Shown: piece after piece, positions 1-8,727 of the stretch | Layout of the letters: every line of letters starts with the position of its first letter | Position numbering within the stretch: position 1 is the stretch's first letter | Origin: Alexandriicola marinus | GTDB lineage: Bacteria > Pseudomonadota > Alphaproteobacteria > Rhodobacterales > Rhodobacteraceae | NCBI RefSeq assembly: GCF_004000435.1 | Contig: NZ_RBVZ01000005.1 | Span: 124,001 to 188,000 of the forward strand | DNA length: 64,000 nucleotides | Reading direction: 5' to 3' | Translations under genes and position numbers: made by a program | Notes under the pieces: model-generated | What the model was told of the DNA's origin: nothing | Seen by the model: the letters and a program-made list of their open reading frames with translations, nothing else | Databases searched by the model: none

Positions 1-34
1 CACACAGGCTGCGCGCCGCGATCCGGGGCCATGC

Positions 35-1510
35 ATGACGACCCGCGCCGCGCCCGAACCGCCAAAGCCGCAATCGCCCGACCGGCCCGACAAGATCCGC
101 TGCGATGCCTGCCCGGTGATGTGCTATATCGCCGAAGGCCGCGTCGGGGCCTGCGACCGATACGCCAACGAGGGCGGCCGCATCATCCGATGCGATCCGC
201 TGACGATCCTCGACCGCCGGATCACCAAGGGCGAGGCGGTCAAACCCTTCCTCGCCGCCGACTGGGACGGACGGGAGGCGTCGGGAGACGATGTCTTCGT
301 CTCGGCCATCGGCGCCGGCACCACCTATCCCGACTACAAGCCCGCCCCCTTCATCGTCAGCCGCGACATAGCGGGCGTCGATTGCGTGACGGTCGTGACC
401 GAGGCGATCTTTTCGTATTGCGGCGTCAAGGTGAAGATCGACACCGACCGCCATCTTGGCCCTGAGGCCGCGCCGGTGCGCGCGGACGGCGAGGTGGTGG
501 GCCATGTGATGACGGCGGAATACGGATCGCAGATGCTGAGCCTCGGCGGCGTCGATCACCTGACCGGCGGTTCGAAAGCCGAGGGCCGCAAGACCTGCGA
601 TACGCTTTTGCGGTTGTGCAACCGCGGGCCGGTGGACCTGACGATCGACGGGGGATCGAGTGTCGTCGTGCAGGCAGGCGCCGCCCCGATCGTCGACGGC
701 ACCCCGGAAGAGAGGATGCGTGTCGGCTGCGGATCGGCAGCGATCGGCATGTTCGCAACTCAGTGGCAGGGGCTGGTCGACGAGGTCGTCGTGGTCGACG
801 ACCACATCACCGGCGTCGTGTCGGAACATCAGGCCGGCAAGGTCATCGACTGGCCCGATACCGGCATCCGGATCAAGGGCCACCGCTCGACCCCGGGGCG
901 ATACTTCAAGGTCGCAAAGCCCGGGCAGGGCTGGGGCGGCACCGATATCGAGGATCCGCTGTCGATCCTCGGGCCGTGGCGGCCGGAAAAGGGCGCGCGG
1001 CCGGGATTATCGGTCCTGATGGTGTCGACCACGGGGGAGCATTCGGCCTATTTCGTCCTGAACGACGCGCTCGAGCCCGAGCCGCACCCGATGCCCGAGG
1101 CGCTTCGGCTTTCGGTCGACCTGATCGCCCGCAATTGCGAGCCGGCGCTCTGCACCGTGCTGTTCATGGGCGGCGCGGGCGGCTCGCTCAGGTCGGGCGT
1201 GACGCGCGATCCGATCGGGCTGACCCGTTCGGTTCATGCGGAACGCACCCGGGTCACGGTGGGCGGCGCGCCGGTCTATGTCTGGCCCGGAGGCGGGATC
1301 ACGGTAATGGTCGATGTGACACAGGTGCCTGAGGGCGCCTTCGGTTCGGTCCCGACGCCCGCGCTGGTCGCGCCGCTGGAATTCACCGTGCCGCGAGCGG
1401 AATACGAGGCCCTCGGCGGCCATGGCGGATCGATCCGCGATCTGGCCGATATCCTCGAGGCAGGCGGCGATTACGGGTCGGCTGCGCGCGTGATCGGGGG
1501 CCGGGAATGA
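35..1510 (+). CDS. 6-hydroxynicotinate reductase-like Fe-S protein
   Basis: The 491-residue protein begins with a cysteine cluster at C23, C26, C30 and C40 (RCDACPVMC then GACDRY), as expected for an N-terminal iron-sulfur site. The overall sequence resembles proteins annotated as 6-hydroxynicotinate reductase, which in nicotinate degraders reduces 6-hydroxynicotinate to a tetrahydro-oxo product. I infer a ring-reducing role on a related N-heterocycle or cyclic amide, not necessarily nicotinate. ATG at 35 is preferred over the out-of-frame ATG at 31, because a GGGG run lies upstream and it opens the frame with the cysteine cluster. The stop overlaps the next gene by 4 nt, so it starts or continues an operon. 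Upstream partners lie outside the window. Confidence 0.75.
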   Translation: MTTRAAPEPPKPQSPDRPDKIRCDACPVMCYIAEGRVGACDRYANEGGRIIRCDPLTILDRRITKGEAVKPFLAADWDGREASGDDVFVSAIGAGTTYPDYKPAPFIVSRDIAGVDCVTVVTEAIFSYCGVKVKIDTDRHLGPEAAPVRADGEVVGHVMTAEYGSQMLSLGGVDHLTGGSKAEGRKTCDTLLRLCNRGPVDLTIDGGSSVVVQAGAAPIVDGTPEERMRVGCGSAAIGMFATQWQGLVDEVVVVDDHITGVVSEHQAGKVIDWPDTGIRIKGHRSTPGRYFKVAKPGQGWGGTDIEDPLSILGPWRPEKGARPGLSVLMVSTTGEHSAYFVLNDALEPEPHPMPEALRLSVDLIARNCEPALCTVLFMGGAGGSLRSGVTRDPIGLTRSVHAERTRVTVGGAPVYVWPGGGITVMVDVTQVPEGAFGSVPTPALVAPLEFTVPRAEYEALGGHGGSIRDLADILEAGGDYGSAARVIGGRE

Positions 1511-2346
1511 GCGCGCGGGCACAGGCCGCGCTCCTGCCCGACGGGCGCAGGCTGCATCTTCATCACGGGCCCATCGATCTGATCATTGAGGTCGAAGGCC
1601 CCGACAGGACAGCGTGTTACCGGGCGGCCACCCGGAGGTTCGAGACGATCCTGGACGAGCTGGTCGCCGAACTGCCCGCCCTGCGCCGGCCCCTTGACGG
1701 GCATCGATTCCGGGGCGCGGTCGCCCGGCGGATGGCCCGGGCCGTGGCCCCCTTCGGCAATGTCTTCGTGACGCCGATGGCGGCTGTGGCCGGTGCTGTC
1801 GCCGATGAACTCCTCGCCGTGATCCGGGCCGCGGGCGATCCGGCCAAGGTTCACGTGAACAATGGCGGCGATATTGCCTTTCACCTTGGTCCGGGTCACA
1901 ATCTGCGCGGCATCGGCGCCTGCGGCGCCTTCGAGATCGACGCCAGATCGGCAGTGCGCGGCATCGCGACGTCGGGCTGGCAGGGGCGCAGCCACTCGCT
2001 GGGTATCGCCGACGCCGTCACCGTGATGGCGCGCAACGCGGCGCGCGCGGATGTGGCGGCCACGTTGATTGCCAATGCCATCGACCTGCCGGGCCATCCG
2101 GCGATCCGGCGCGCCCCCGCGACCGAGCTGTCGCCCGACAGCGATCTCGGCACGCGGCCTGTGACCGTGGCGGTCGGCCCGCTTTTGCCGACCGAGATCG
2201 AGGCCGCGCTTTCGAACGGCGAACGGGCCGCCCGTCGCTGGTGTGCGGCCGGTCTTTTCCATGACGCGGCGCTGATGCTGCAGGGGCGTCAGCGCGCCCT
2301 GTCGGATCGCGCCAGACCCCAAGAAGGACACCTGACCCATGCCTGA
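1507..2346 (+). CDS. UPF0280 family protein (ApbE-like)
   Basis: The 279-residue protein matches the UPF0280 family, whose fold is related to ApbE flavin transferases. Supporting stretches are the VHVNNGGDIAFHL segment in the middle and the later GIATSGWQGRSHSLGIADAV segment, which resembles the ApbE substrate-binding region. It starts with ATG inside the stop of the preceding Fe-S protein (ATGA overlap) and overlaps the following DUF1185 gene by 8 nt, so the three are almost certainly co-translated. Its molecular activity is unknown. By analogy with ApbE it could attach or handle a flavin for the reductase or the FAD enzyme of the cluster, but that is inference. Confidence 0.8.
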   Translation: MSARAQAALLPDGRRLHLHHGPIDLIIEVEGPDRTACYRAATRRFETILDELVAELPALRRPLDGHRFRGAVARRMARAVAPFGNVFVTPMAAVAGAVADELLAVIRAAGDPAKVHVNNGGDIAFHLGPGHNLRGIGACGAFEIDARSAVRGIATSGWQGRSHSLGIADAVTVMARNAARADVAATLIANAIDLPGHPAIRRAPATELSPDSDLGTRPVTVAVGPLLPTEIEAALSNGERAARRWCAAGLFHDAALMLQGRQRALSDRARPQEGHLTHA

Positions 2347-2920
2347 TTTTCCCGTCCGCAAGATGCAGCTTGTCATCGAGGAGGTGCGCCACGATGGCGG
2401 TCCCGCACCGGATGCGCCCCGGCGCCTTGGTGCGATCCTGGCCTGTGTCGCCAATCCCTTTGCCGGGCGCTACGAGCCCGATCTGCAACCCGCGATGGAG
2501 GACCTCAAGCCGCTGGGCCACGAGATGAGCGAACGGCTCATCGCGGCCCTTGGCGGCAAGGAGGGGATCGACGGCTATGGCAAGGGCGCGATCGTGGGCG
2601 AGGACGGAGAACTGGAACATGGCGCGCTGTGGCATGTGCCGGGGGGCTATGCGATGCGCGGGCTCCTGGGCGAATCGAACGCCATCGTGCCGTCGTGCAT
2701 GAAGCGCGGCGGGGTGGGCAGCGCGCTCGATATCCCGCTGGGCCATATCAACGCGGCCTATGTGCGCAGCCATTTCGACGGGATCGAGGTGCGTCTGCCC
2801 GACGGGCCGCGCGCGGGCGAGATCGTCTTTGCGCTGGCCATGTCGCGCGGCGGGCGTGTGCACAGCCGGATGGGCGGGCTCGAGGCCTGGGACGTGACCG
2901 GCACCGATGGCCTGCGCTGA
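2339..2920 (+). CDS. DUF1185 'amino acid synthesis' family protein
   Basis: The 193-residue protein matches the DUF1185/AA_synth family. It is glycine-rich, with conserved-looking stretches such as LGAILACVANPFAGRY near residue 30 and GGVGSALDIPLGHINAAYVR near residue 125. The family name rests on weak early genetics and the biochemical role is not established. The gene is translationally coupled to the UPF0280 gene. This pairing with a 6-hydroxynicotinate-reductase-like protein recurs, to my knowledge, in Rhodobacterales, which suggests a hydrolytic or isomerase step in the same catabolic route. That role is inference. Confidence 0.8.
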   Translation: MPDFPVRKMQLVIEEVRHDGGPAPDAPRRLGAILACVANPFAGRYEPDLQPAMEDLKPLGHEMSERLIAALGGKEGIDGYGKGAIVGEDGELEHGALWHVPGGYAMRGLLGESNAIVPSCMKRGGVGSALDIPLGHINAAYVRSHFDGIEVRLPDGPRAGEIVFALAMSRGGRVHSRMGGLEAWDVTGTDGLR

Positions 2921-2922
2921 CA

Positions 2923-2973
2923 AACAAACTTTGCAAAGTTTGTTCCGAGGCTCCAAATTTCGCGAAATTTGGA
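2923..2973 (+). repeat. two-palindrome intergenic element, copy 1
   Basis: Two perfect palindromes lie side by side. The first is at 2923-2944, with arms ACAAACTTTG and CAAAGTTTGT plus a flanking A/T pair. The second is at 2952-2973, with core CCAAATTTCG and CGAAATTTGG. They sit just after the DUF1185 stop and before the FAD oxidoreductase, inside an apparent operon. A second element of the same layout is at 31621-31666. There is no T-run, so an ordinary terminator is unlikely. Possible roles are an RNA processing site, a protein-binding site or a small mobile repeat. Confidence 0.75.
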
Positions 2974-3001
2974 CCGCGACCCTCTAACGTAAGGACACCA
3001 C

Positions 3002-4366
3002 ATGAATGTGATCACCGAACCCGCGCGCCAGACGCCGGTCATCCACCAAACTGACGTTCTGGTCGTAGGCTCGGGCCCCGGGGGCCTGTCGGCGGCACTG
3101 GCCGCCGCGCGCGCCGGGGCCGAGGTCTGCCTTGTCGAGCGGTTCGGCTGTTTCGGCGGCAATATCACCGTCGTCGGGGTCGAGGGCTTTGCCTGGTATC
3201 GCCACGAACAGACCGTCGAGGCCGGTGGCATCGGACGGGAATTCGAGGATCGCGCCCGCGAGGCGGGGGCGGCTGTCCCCGAAAGCCAGAGCCTGAGCTA
3301 CGAAATCGACAGCGAGGGTTTCAAGCTGGTGGCCGACCGGCTGGTCGAGGAGGCGGGTCTTCACGCCATGCTGCACCGTCACTTCGTGGCTCCCGTCGTC
3401 GACGGCGACCGCGTGACCGGCATCATCGTCGAATCGAAAGCCGGGCGCGAGGCGATCCTCGCGCGTGTCGTCATCGACGCCACGGGCGACGCGGACGTGG
3501 CTCACCGCGCCGGCGCCCTCATGACACAGCCTCCGCGCGAAGAGATGATGGCCGCCAGCGTGATGTTCCACCTCGCCGGTGTCGACAAGCGCGCCTTCAT
3601 GGACGAGGTCCGTGCCGATCCCCAGACCTACAAGGATTGGGGCGGTGGCGGCGAATGGAACATCGAGACCTCCGGCAAGGAGGATGACATGTTCTCCCCT
3701 TTCCTGAAGAAACCCTTCGCGAAGGCCATCGAAGACGGGCTGATCCCGCCGCATCTCAACACGATCGCGGGCACCTGGGGCGCGGTCCATGACACGGGCG
3801 AGCTGACCTACATGAACCTCGTTCATCTGGACGGGATCGACGGCACCGATCCCGACAGCCTGACAGCCGGTGAGATCGAGGGCCGCCGTCAGGCGATGCT
3901 CGCCATCGAGGCGCTGCGCCGCTACATGCCCGGCTGTTCGGGCGTCCGGCTGCGCAACTTCGGCATGTCGCTGGGCATTCGCGATACGCGCAAGCTGAAC
4001 GCCGTCTACAACATGACAGAGGTCGATGTGCGCGAGGAGGGCCGGTTCGAGGATTCGATCGGGATCTATCCCGAATTCATCGACGGCTACGGCATCCTGA
4101 TCCTGCCCACGACGGGGCGCTACATGCACATTCCCTACCGATCCATGCTGCCCCGGAACGTGAAGGGGCTTCTGGTCACGGGCCGGGCCACGGGTGGTGA
4201 CCGGATCGCGCATGCGGCCACGCGCAACATGTCGTGCTGCGCCGTGGCGGGTCAGGGCGCGGGAATCGCGGCGGCGCAGGCCGCGCGCTCGAATCGTGAC
4301 GTGGCCGAGGTGGACATGACGGCCGTGCAGGCCGAACTCGATCGGCAGGGCGTGCGCTGGCAGTAG
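3002..4366 (+). CDS. FAD-dependent oxidoreductase
   Basis: The 454-residue flavoprotein has the dinucleotide-binding motif GSGPGGLSAALAAARAGAEV at about residues 22-42, followed by an acidic residue-containing LVER strand. The C-terminal FAD-closing region is LLVTGRATGGDRIAHAATRN. It belongs to the FAD_oxidored family (PF12831 type), soluble with no signal peptide. It lies 81 nt downstream of the DUF1185 gene, separated by the two-palindrome element, and probably performs an oxidation or reduction in the same pathway. The gene ends 3 nt before the convergent selO stop. Confidence 0.8.
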   Translation: MNVITEPARQTPVIHQTDVLVVGSGPGGLSAALAAARAGAEVCLVERFGCFGGNITVVGVEGFAWYRHEQTVEAGGIGREFEDRAREAGAAVPESQSLSYEIDSEGFKLVADRLVEEAGLHAMLHRHFVAPVVDGDRVTGIIVESKAGREAILARVVIDATGDADVAHRAGALMTQPPREEMMAASVMFHLAGVDKRAFMDEVRADPQTYKDWGGGGEWNIETSGKEDDMFSPFLKKPFAKAIEDGLIPPHLNTIAGTWGAVHDTGELTYMNLVHLDGIDGTDPDSLTAGEIEGRRQAMLAIEALRRYMPGCSGVRLRNFGMSLGIRDTRKLNAVYNMTEVDVREEGRFEDSIGIYPEFIDGYGILILPTTGRYMHIPYRSMLPRNVKGLLVTGRATGGDRIAHAATRNMSCCAVAGQGAGIAAAQAARSNRDVAEVDMTAVQAELDRQGVRWQ

Positions 4367-4369
4367 CCT

Positions 4370-5836
4370 TCAGGTCCCGCAAAAGGTCGTGTAGGGGCCG
4401 AAGTCTTCGGGCGCGGGCAGGGCGAAGCGGTCCTTGCCCGGCTGCGCCTCGAAGGGCCGGGTGACGATCGAGAGCAGGTCTTCGAAGGGGGCGAAATCGG
4501 CATCGTTCGTCGCGGCCCCAAGCGCCTCTTCGACAAGGTGGTTGCGCGGAATGTAGAGCGGATTGACCCGGTCCATGGCATCGGCGGTCGCCCGCGCATC
4601 GCCCAGCCGGGCCATCCAGCGGGGCCGCCAGGCGTCAAGGGCCGTGCGGTCACTGAACAGGCTCGCGGTCAGATCGGTGCCGTTCCGCAGATCGGCCGCC
4701 AGAAACCGGAAGGTGCGGGTGAAATCCGCGCCCCCCGCCTCCATCGCCGCCAAGAGATCGGTGACAAGCGCCGCATCCTGCGCCGATGCCCCCTGAAGGC
4801 CGAGCTTGGCCGTGAAGACCTCCGAATAGGCGGCCTCGTAGGCCGGGCCATAGGCCTCGAGCTCGGGGGTGACCAGCGCGATGGCGTCATCGGGATCATC
4901 GGCCAGAAGCGGGAGCAGCGCCTCGGCCAGCCGGGCGAGGTTCCATTGCCCGATGCCGGGCTGGTTGCGATAGGCATAACGGCCCTGCCGGTCGATCGAA
5001 CTGAAGACCGAAGCCGCGCGATAGGTGTCGATAAAAGCGCAGGGGCCGTAGTCGATCGTCTCGCCCGAAATCGTCATGTTGTCGGTGTTCATCACGCCGT
5101 GAACAAAGCCTAGCCCCATCCATTGCGCGATCAGCCGGGCCTGCCGGTCTCGAACGGCGCGAAACAGCGACAGGGCAGGCGTGTCGCCGTGGGCAAGGTC
5201 GGGATAGTGGCGTGCCAGCGCATAGCCGGTCAGCTGGGCCAGCTTGTCGGTTTCCCGCCGCGCGGCGAAATATTCGAAAGTGCCGACCCTCAGATGGCTG
5301 GACGCCACGCGCGCCAGAACGGCACCGGGCAACATCGTCTCGCGCATCACCATCTCGCCGGTCAGAACGGCCCCCAGCGCCCGGGTCGAGGGCACGCCAA
5401 GGGCATGCATCGCCTCGCCCACGAGGTATTCGCGCAAGACCGGGCCGACGGCGGCCTTGCCGTCGCCGCCGCGCGAAAAAGGCGTCCTGCCGGAGCCCTT
5501 GAGGTGGATGTCGCGCCGCTGGCCGTTCCGGTCCAGCACTTCGCCCAGAAGAAGCGCACGGCCATCGCCCAGTTGCGGGGAAAAGCCGCCGAACTGGTGG
5601 CCGGCATAGGCCTGCGCCAGCGGCGTGGCCCCATCTGGTGCCTTGGCCCCCGCGAGGATCGCCGCGCCGTCTTCGGTCGCGAGGGCGTCGGGGTCGAGGC
5701 CCAGCTCTTGCGCGAGCCCGGTATTGAGCCGCACGATCCGGGGCGCGGGCGCGGCGGCCCCCTCCCACGGGACGTAGAACCCGTCGAGTTCACGGGCATA
5801 GCTGTTGTCGAAACGGAATGCGGTCAGGGCTGTCAT
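4370..5836 (-). CDS. selO: protein adenylyltransferase SelO (YdiU/UPF0061)
   Basis: The 488-residue pseudokinase-fold protein transfers AMP from ATP to serine, threonine or tyrosine residues on proteins, a role tied to redox homeostasis. Visible family motifs are YAGHQFGGFSPQLGDGRA near residue 78, HLKGSGRTPFSRGGDGKAA near residue 112, and HGVMNTDNMTISGETIDYGP near residue 245, which holds the metal and catalytic Asn/Asp residues. The C-terminus ends TTFCGT, with cysteine near the end where eukaryotic SelO carries selenocysteine. It is the last gene of an msrA-FAD/NAD-selO operon and overlaps the preceding gene by 4 nt. Confidence 0.93.
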   Translation of the reverse strand: MTALTAFRFDNSYARELDGFYVPWEGAAAPAPRIVRLNTGLAQELGLDPDALATEDGAAILAGAKAPDGATPLAQAYAGHQFGGFSPQLGDGRALLLGEVLDRNGQRRDIHLKGSGRTPFSRGGDGKAAVGPVLREYLVGEAMHALGVPSTRALGAVLTGEMVMRETMLPGAVLARVASSHLRVGTFEYFAARRETDKLAQLTGYALARHYPDLAHGDTPALSLFRAVRDRQARLIAQWMGLGFVHGVMNTDNMTISGETIDYGPCAFIDTYRAASVFSSIDRQGRYAYRNQPGIGQWNLARLAEALLPLLADDPDDAIALVTPELEAYGPAYEAAYSEVFTAKLGLQGASAQDAALVTDLLAAMEAGGADFTRTFRFLAADLRNGTDLTASLFSDRTALDAWRPRWMARLGDARATADAMDRVNPLYIPRNHLVEEALGAATNDADFAPFEDLLSIVTRPFEAQPGKDRFALPAPEDFGPYTTFCGT

Positions 5837-7218
5837 GCTGTCTCCGTCTGGGCGGCGGTCTGTGCAAGGCGGGCGAGGTCACAGACATCATAGAGGGGGA
5901 GAGGCAGGATCACATCTCCGATTTCTGAGACGGAGGGCGAGAGGTAGCGCAGGCCCGGCACGCGGGCCTCGAGGGCAGGGCCCACCGCGATGCCCGAGGG
6001 ATGCGCCTCGAGCCACCCCCTCGCCACAAGGTCTGCAGCCAGCGGATCGAGGTCGCCCGGTGCGGCGCCAGTGGCATCGATGACAAGATCGGCGGCGATT
6101 GTCTTGCCCCCGGTCCAAACCTGCCAACCTTCGCCGGTCTCTTCCACTCGGTTAGGCGCCGGGCCAAGGCGCAGGCGGTTATCTTGCCTGAGCCGTTCGA
6201 ACTCGACCATCGTTTCATGGCTGCCGACGCGCAGGATGCGGCCAAGGTCGGAAGGGAGCTTGCGGGCCTCCTCCTGATCTGGGACGAGCGTGGCGAGCGG
6301 ATGGCGGTCAAAGAAGGCCCGGTAGCCGGATCTAAGCTCCGCCATGACAGCGCCCGCGGCGCGGAACCCGGTGATCTCGGCCTGAAGGGCGGTGAGGAAC
6401 TCCTCCGCCGTCCCGAAGGGGCCGGCAATCCGCGGCGTGACAGGCGCGCGACGCGGGCGCTCCCAGACCAGAGGCTCGGGCAGCCGGCCCGAAAGGGTGA
6501 GAATCGTCAGGTCCACGTCATCGCGGCACAGCTTGCACCGGATCAGGCGGATCAGGTCGAGCATGGTCGCATTGGCGCCGATGCAGACGATCGGAGCGCC
6601 GGGGCGAAGACGGTCGAGGATCGCGTCCTCGTTGCCATGAAGCGCAAAGCCAAGCCGGCCGCCCTGCCTTGGTGCGCCCGTCGCAACGTCGACGCTGTCC
6701 GCCTCGATCTGCGCGCCGTCGGAGAGGGGAACGCGAAAGCCGGTTTCAGCCTGCTCGATCCCCGTTGCCCGTGTGCCGATCCGAGTCAGGATAACGCCAC
6801 GCGCTTCCTGTCTCTCAAGGCCTGCCTCGGCCCGTTCCACGAGAAAATCGCCGAAGATGCTGCGGGGCAAGAACATGGCCGCGATATCCATCGCCTGAAG
6901 ATGGCCCGTGTTCAACGCGACCCATCCCGGCACGGCGGATATCCGGGGGAAGATGCGGTCCCATCTTTCGCGGACCCAGGGAACGAAATCCGGCTCTACC
7001 GCTTCGGCGGGCGAATTCAGCAGATAGGCATCCCGCCAGAGGCAGCCGCGCCCGGGATCGGGATAGGCCAGTCCACGACCGAACTGCCCCGGCGCGGGGC
7101 CGGGGCCGATGATTGTGAGCCCGTCGCCGGGATCGAGCGGCACATGTGTCGCGAAGGCCGCCGCCGTTGCGCCATCTCCGATGATTGCATGGTGCCGGGG
7201 GCCGGCGCTGCGGGTCAT
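5833..7218 (-). CDS. FAD/NAD(P)-binding protein (YdhS-like)
   Basis: The 461-residue protein has an N-terminal dinucleotide-binding segment ([18 protein letters not shown]). A second such site near residue 190 reads [14 protein letters not shown], as in the NAD_binding_9/YdhS family of predicted flavoproteins. The conserved [16 protein letters not shown] region near residue 72 is also typical. No substrate is known for this family. The gene is coupled by 4-nt overlaps to both msrA upstream and selO downstream, so a role in the same oxidative-stress or sulfur-redox response is a reasonable inference. Confidence 0.75.
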   Translation of the reverse strand: MTRSAGPRHHAIIGDGATAAAFATHVPLDPGDGLTIIGPGPAPGQFGRGLAYPDPGRGCLWRDAYLLNSPAEAVEPDFVPWVRERWDRIFPRISAVPGWVALNTGHLQAMDIAAMFLPRSIFGDFLVERAEAGLERQEARGVILTRIGTRATGIEQAETGFRVPLSDGAQIEADSVDVATGAPRQGGRLGFALHGNEDAILDRLRPGAPIVCIGANATMLDLIRLIRCKLCRDDVDLTILTLSGRLPEPLVWERPRRAPVTPRIAGPFGTAEEFLTALQAEITGFRAAGAVMAELRSGYRAFFDRHPLATLVPDQEEARKLPSDLGRILRVGSHETMVEFERLRQDNRLRLGPAPNRVEETGEGWQVWTGGKTIAADLVIDATGAAPGDLDPLAADLVARGWLEAHPSGIAVGPALEARVPGLRYLSPSVSEIGDVILPLPLYDVCDLARLAQTAAQTETA

Positions 7219-7721
7219 TCCGCGGCGTTGCGGCGCGGCAGGACCCAGTTGGGGCGGACGAAATGGCAGGTATAGCCGTTGGGGATACGCTCCAGGTAAT
7301 CCTGGTGCTCGGGTTCGGCCTCCCAGAAATCGCCGGCCATCTTGACCTCAGTCACGACCTTGCCGGGCCAGATGCCGGACGCCTCGACATCGGCGATGGT
7401 GTCGAGTGCCGTTTGCCGCTGCTCTTCGGTCAGCCAGTAGATGCCCGACCGATAGGACATGCCGCGGTCGTTGCCTTGGCGGTTGAGCGTGGTCGGATCG
7501 TGGATCTGGAAGAAGAACTCGAGCAGCTGCCGGTAACTCAGAAGATCGGGGTCGAAGATGATCTCGATCCCTTCGGCATGGGTGCCATGATTGCGATAGG
7601 TCGCATTGGGAACATCGCCGCCTGTATACCCGACACGGGTGGAGATGACGCCGGGCATCTTGCGGATCAGATCCTGCATCCCCCAGAAACATCCGCCGGC
7701 CAGGATTGCTTTTTCGGTCAT
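7215..7721 (-). CDS. msrA: peptide-methionine (S)-S-oxide reductase MsrA
   Basis: The 168-residue cytosolic repair enzyme reduces methionine-S-sulfoxide in proteins. The catalytic motif GCFWG is at residues 10-14, with C11 as the nucleophile, followed by [12 protein letters not shown] and [17 protein letters not shown], all standard for MsrA. A further cysteine in NGYTCHFV near the C-terminus is a candidate resolving residue. It heads the minus-strand operon that continues into the FAD/NAD(P) protein and selO, and it is divergent from the CcdA-like gene. Confidence 0.95.
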   Translation of the reverse strand: MTEKAILAGGCFWGMQDLIRKMPGVISTRVGYTGGDVPNATYRNHGTHAEGIEIIFDPDLLSYRQLLEFFFQIHDPTTLNRQGNDRGMSYRSGIYWLTEEQRQTALDTIADVEASGIWPGKVVTEVKMAGDFWEAEPEHQDYLERIPNGYTCHFVRPNWVLPRRNAAE

Positions 7722-7884
7722 GGCGTTCTCCTTCGATACGCGGTTGAACTTACCCTGTTATGTGGGGGCCAATCGGCCCGTGTCCACCCCGGGCCCTGCC
7801 TGCGTCACCATGTTACAGCCCGTGCACGCGAGAGTGACGGACAGGAGCCGTGACGCCGGGCAAAAACTTGCTTATGTCAAAACC

Positions 7885-8640
7885 ATGCTGTCCACCGAGA
7901 TCATATTCGACGCGACCTTGCTGCCCGCCATGGGCGTGGCCCTGATCGCGGGCCTTCTGTCGTTTCTCAGCCCCTGCGTTCTGCCGATCGTGCCGCCCTA
8001 CCTTGCCTATATGGGCGGGGTGTCGGTCCGCGAGATGGAGGCCGCGGCCGAGGCACGCCGCCGGGTGATCGTCTCGGCGCTGTTCTTCGTGATGGGCCTG
8101 TCGACGGTCTTTCTGTTGCTGGGGATCGCGTTTTCGGCGCTGGGCCGGGCGTTGTTGCAGTATCAGGACTGGTTCCTGATCTTCGCGGGCATCACGATCA
8201 TGATCTTCGGCGCGCATTTCGTGGGCGTGTTCCGGATCGGTTTCATGGATCGCGAGGCGCGGATCGATGCGGGCGAACAGGGCGGATCGGCCTTTGGCGC
8301 CTATCTGCTGGGCCTTGCCTTCGCATTCGGCTGGACACCCTGCCTCGGGCCCATTCTGGGCGCGATCCTCGGCCTTGCGGCCTCTGAGGCCGATGTGGGG
8401 CGGGGCACCGCGCTTCTGGCGACCTATGCGGTGGGGCTAGGTATCCCGTTCCTGCTGGTGGCTGCGTTCTTCCCGAGCCTGACCGGCGCCATGGCCTTCA
8501 TGAAACGGAACATGGAACGGATCGAGCGGGTTTCGGGCCTTCTTCTGTGGACGGTGGGCCTGATGATGCTGACCGGCTCCTTCGCCGATTTCAGCTTCTG
8601 GCTGCTTGAGGCCTTCCCCTGGCTTGCTACCCTCGGTTGA
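7885..8640 (+). CDS. ccdA: CcdA-type cytochrome c biogenesis / thiol-disulfide membrane protein
   Basis: The 251-residue integral membrane protein has about six hydrophobic segments. Helix-1 motif LSFLSPCVLPIVPPYLAYMGG near residue 24 and the later FGWTPCLGPILGAIL each hold one of the two redox cysteines of the DsbD/CcdA family. It moves reducing equivalents from cytoplasmic thioredoxin across the inner membrane, for example to apocytochrome c maturation. ATG at 7885 is chosen because longer upstream readings overlap the msrA promoter region and lack hydrophobic family sequence. Its proximity to msrA may be coincidental. Confidence 0.9.
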   Translation: MLSTEIIFDATLLPAMGVALIAGLLSFLSPCVLPIVPPYLAYMGGVSVREMEAAAEARRRVIVSALFFVMGLSTVFLLLGIAFSALGRALLQYQDWFLIFAGITIMIFGAHFVGVFRIGFMDREARIDAGEQGGSAFGAYLLGLAFAFGWTPCLGPILGAILGLAASEADVGRGTALLATYAVGLGIPFLLVAAFFPSLTGAMAFMKRNMERIERVSGLLLWTVGLMMLTGSFADFSFWLLEAFPWLATLG

Positions 8641-8727
8641 GGGCTTATTTCCGCCAGAATTTCGGAGTATCGTTTCGAAAACCGCGGGCATAGTCCGCCC
8701 CGAGACCGAGCGAGGCGACCGAGTGTG

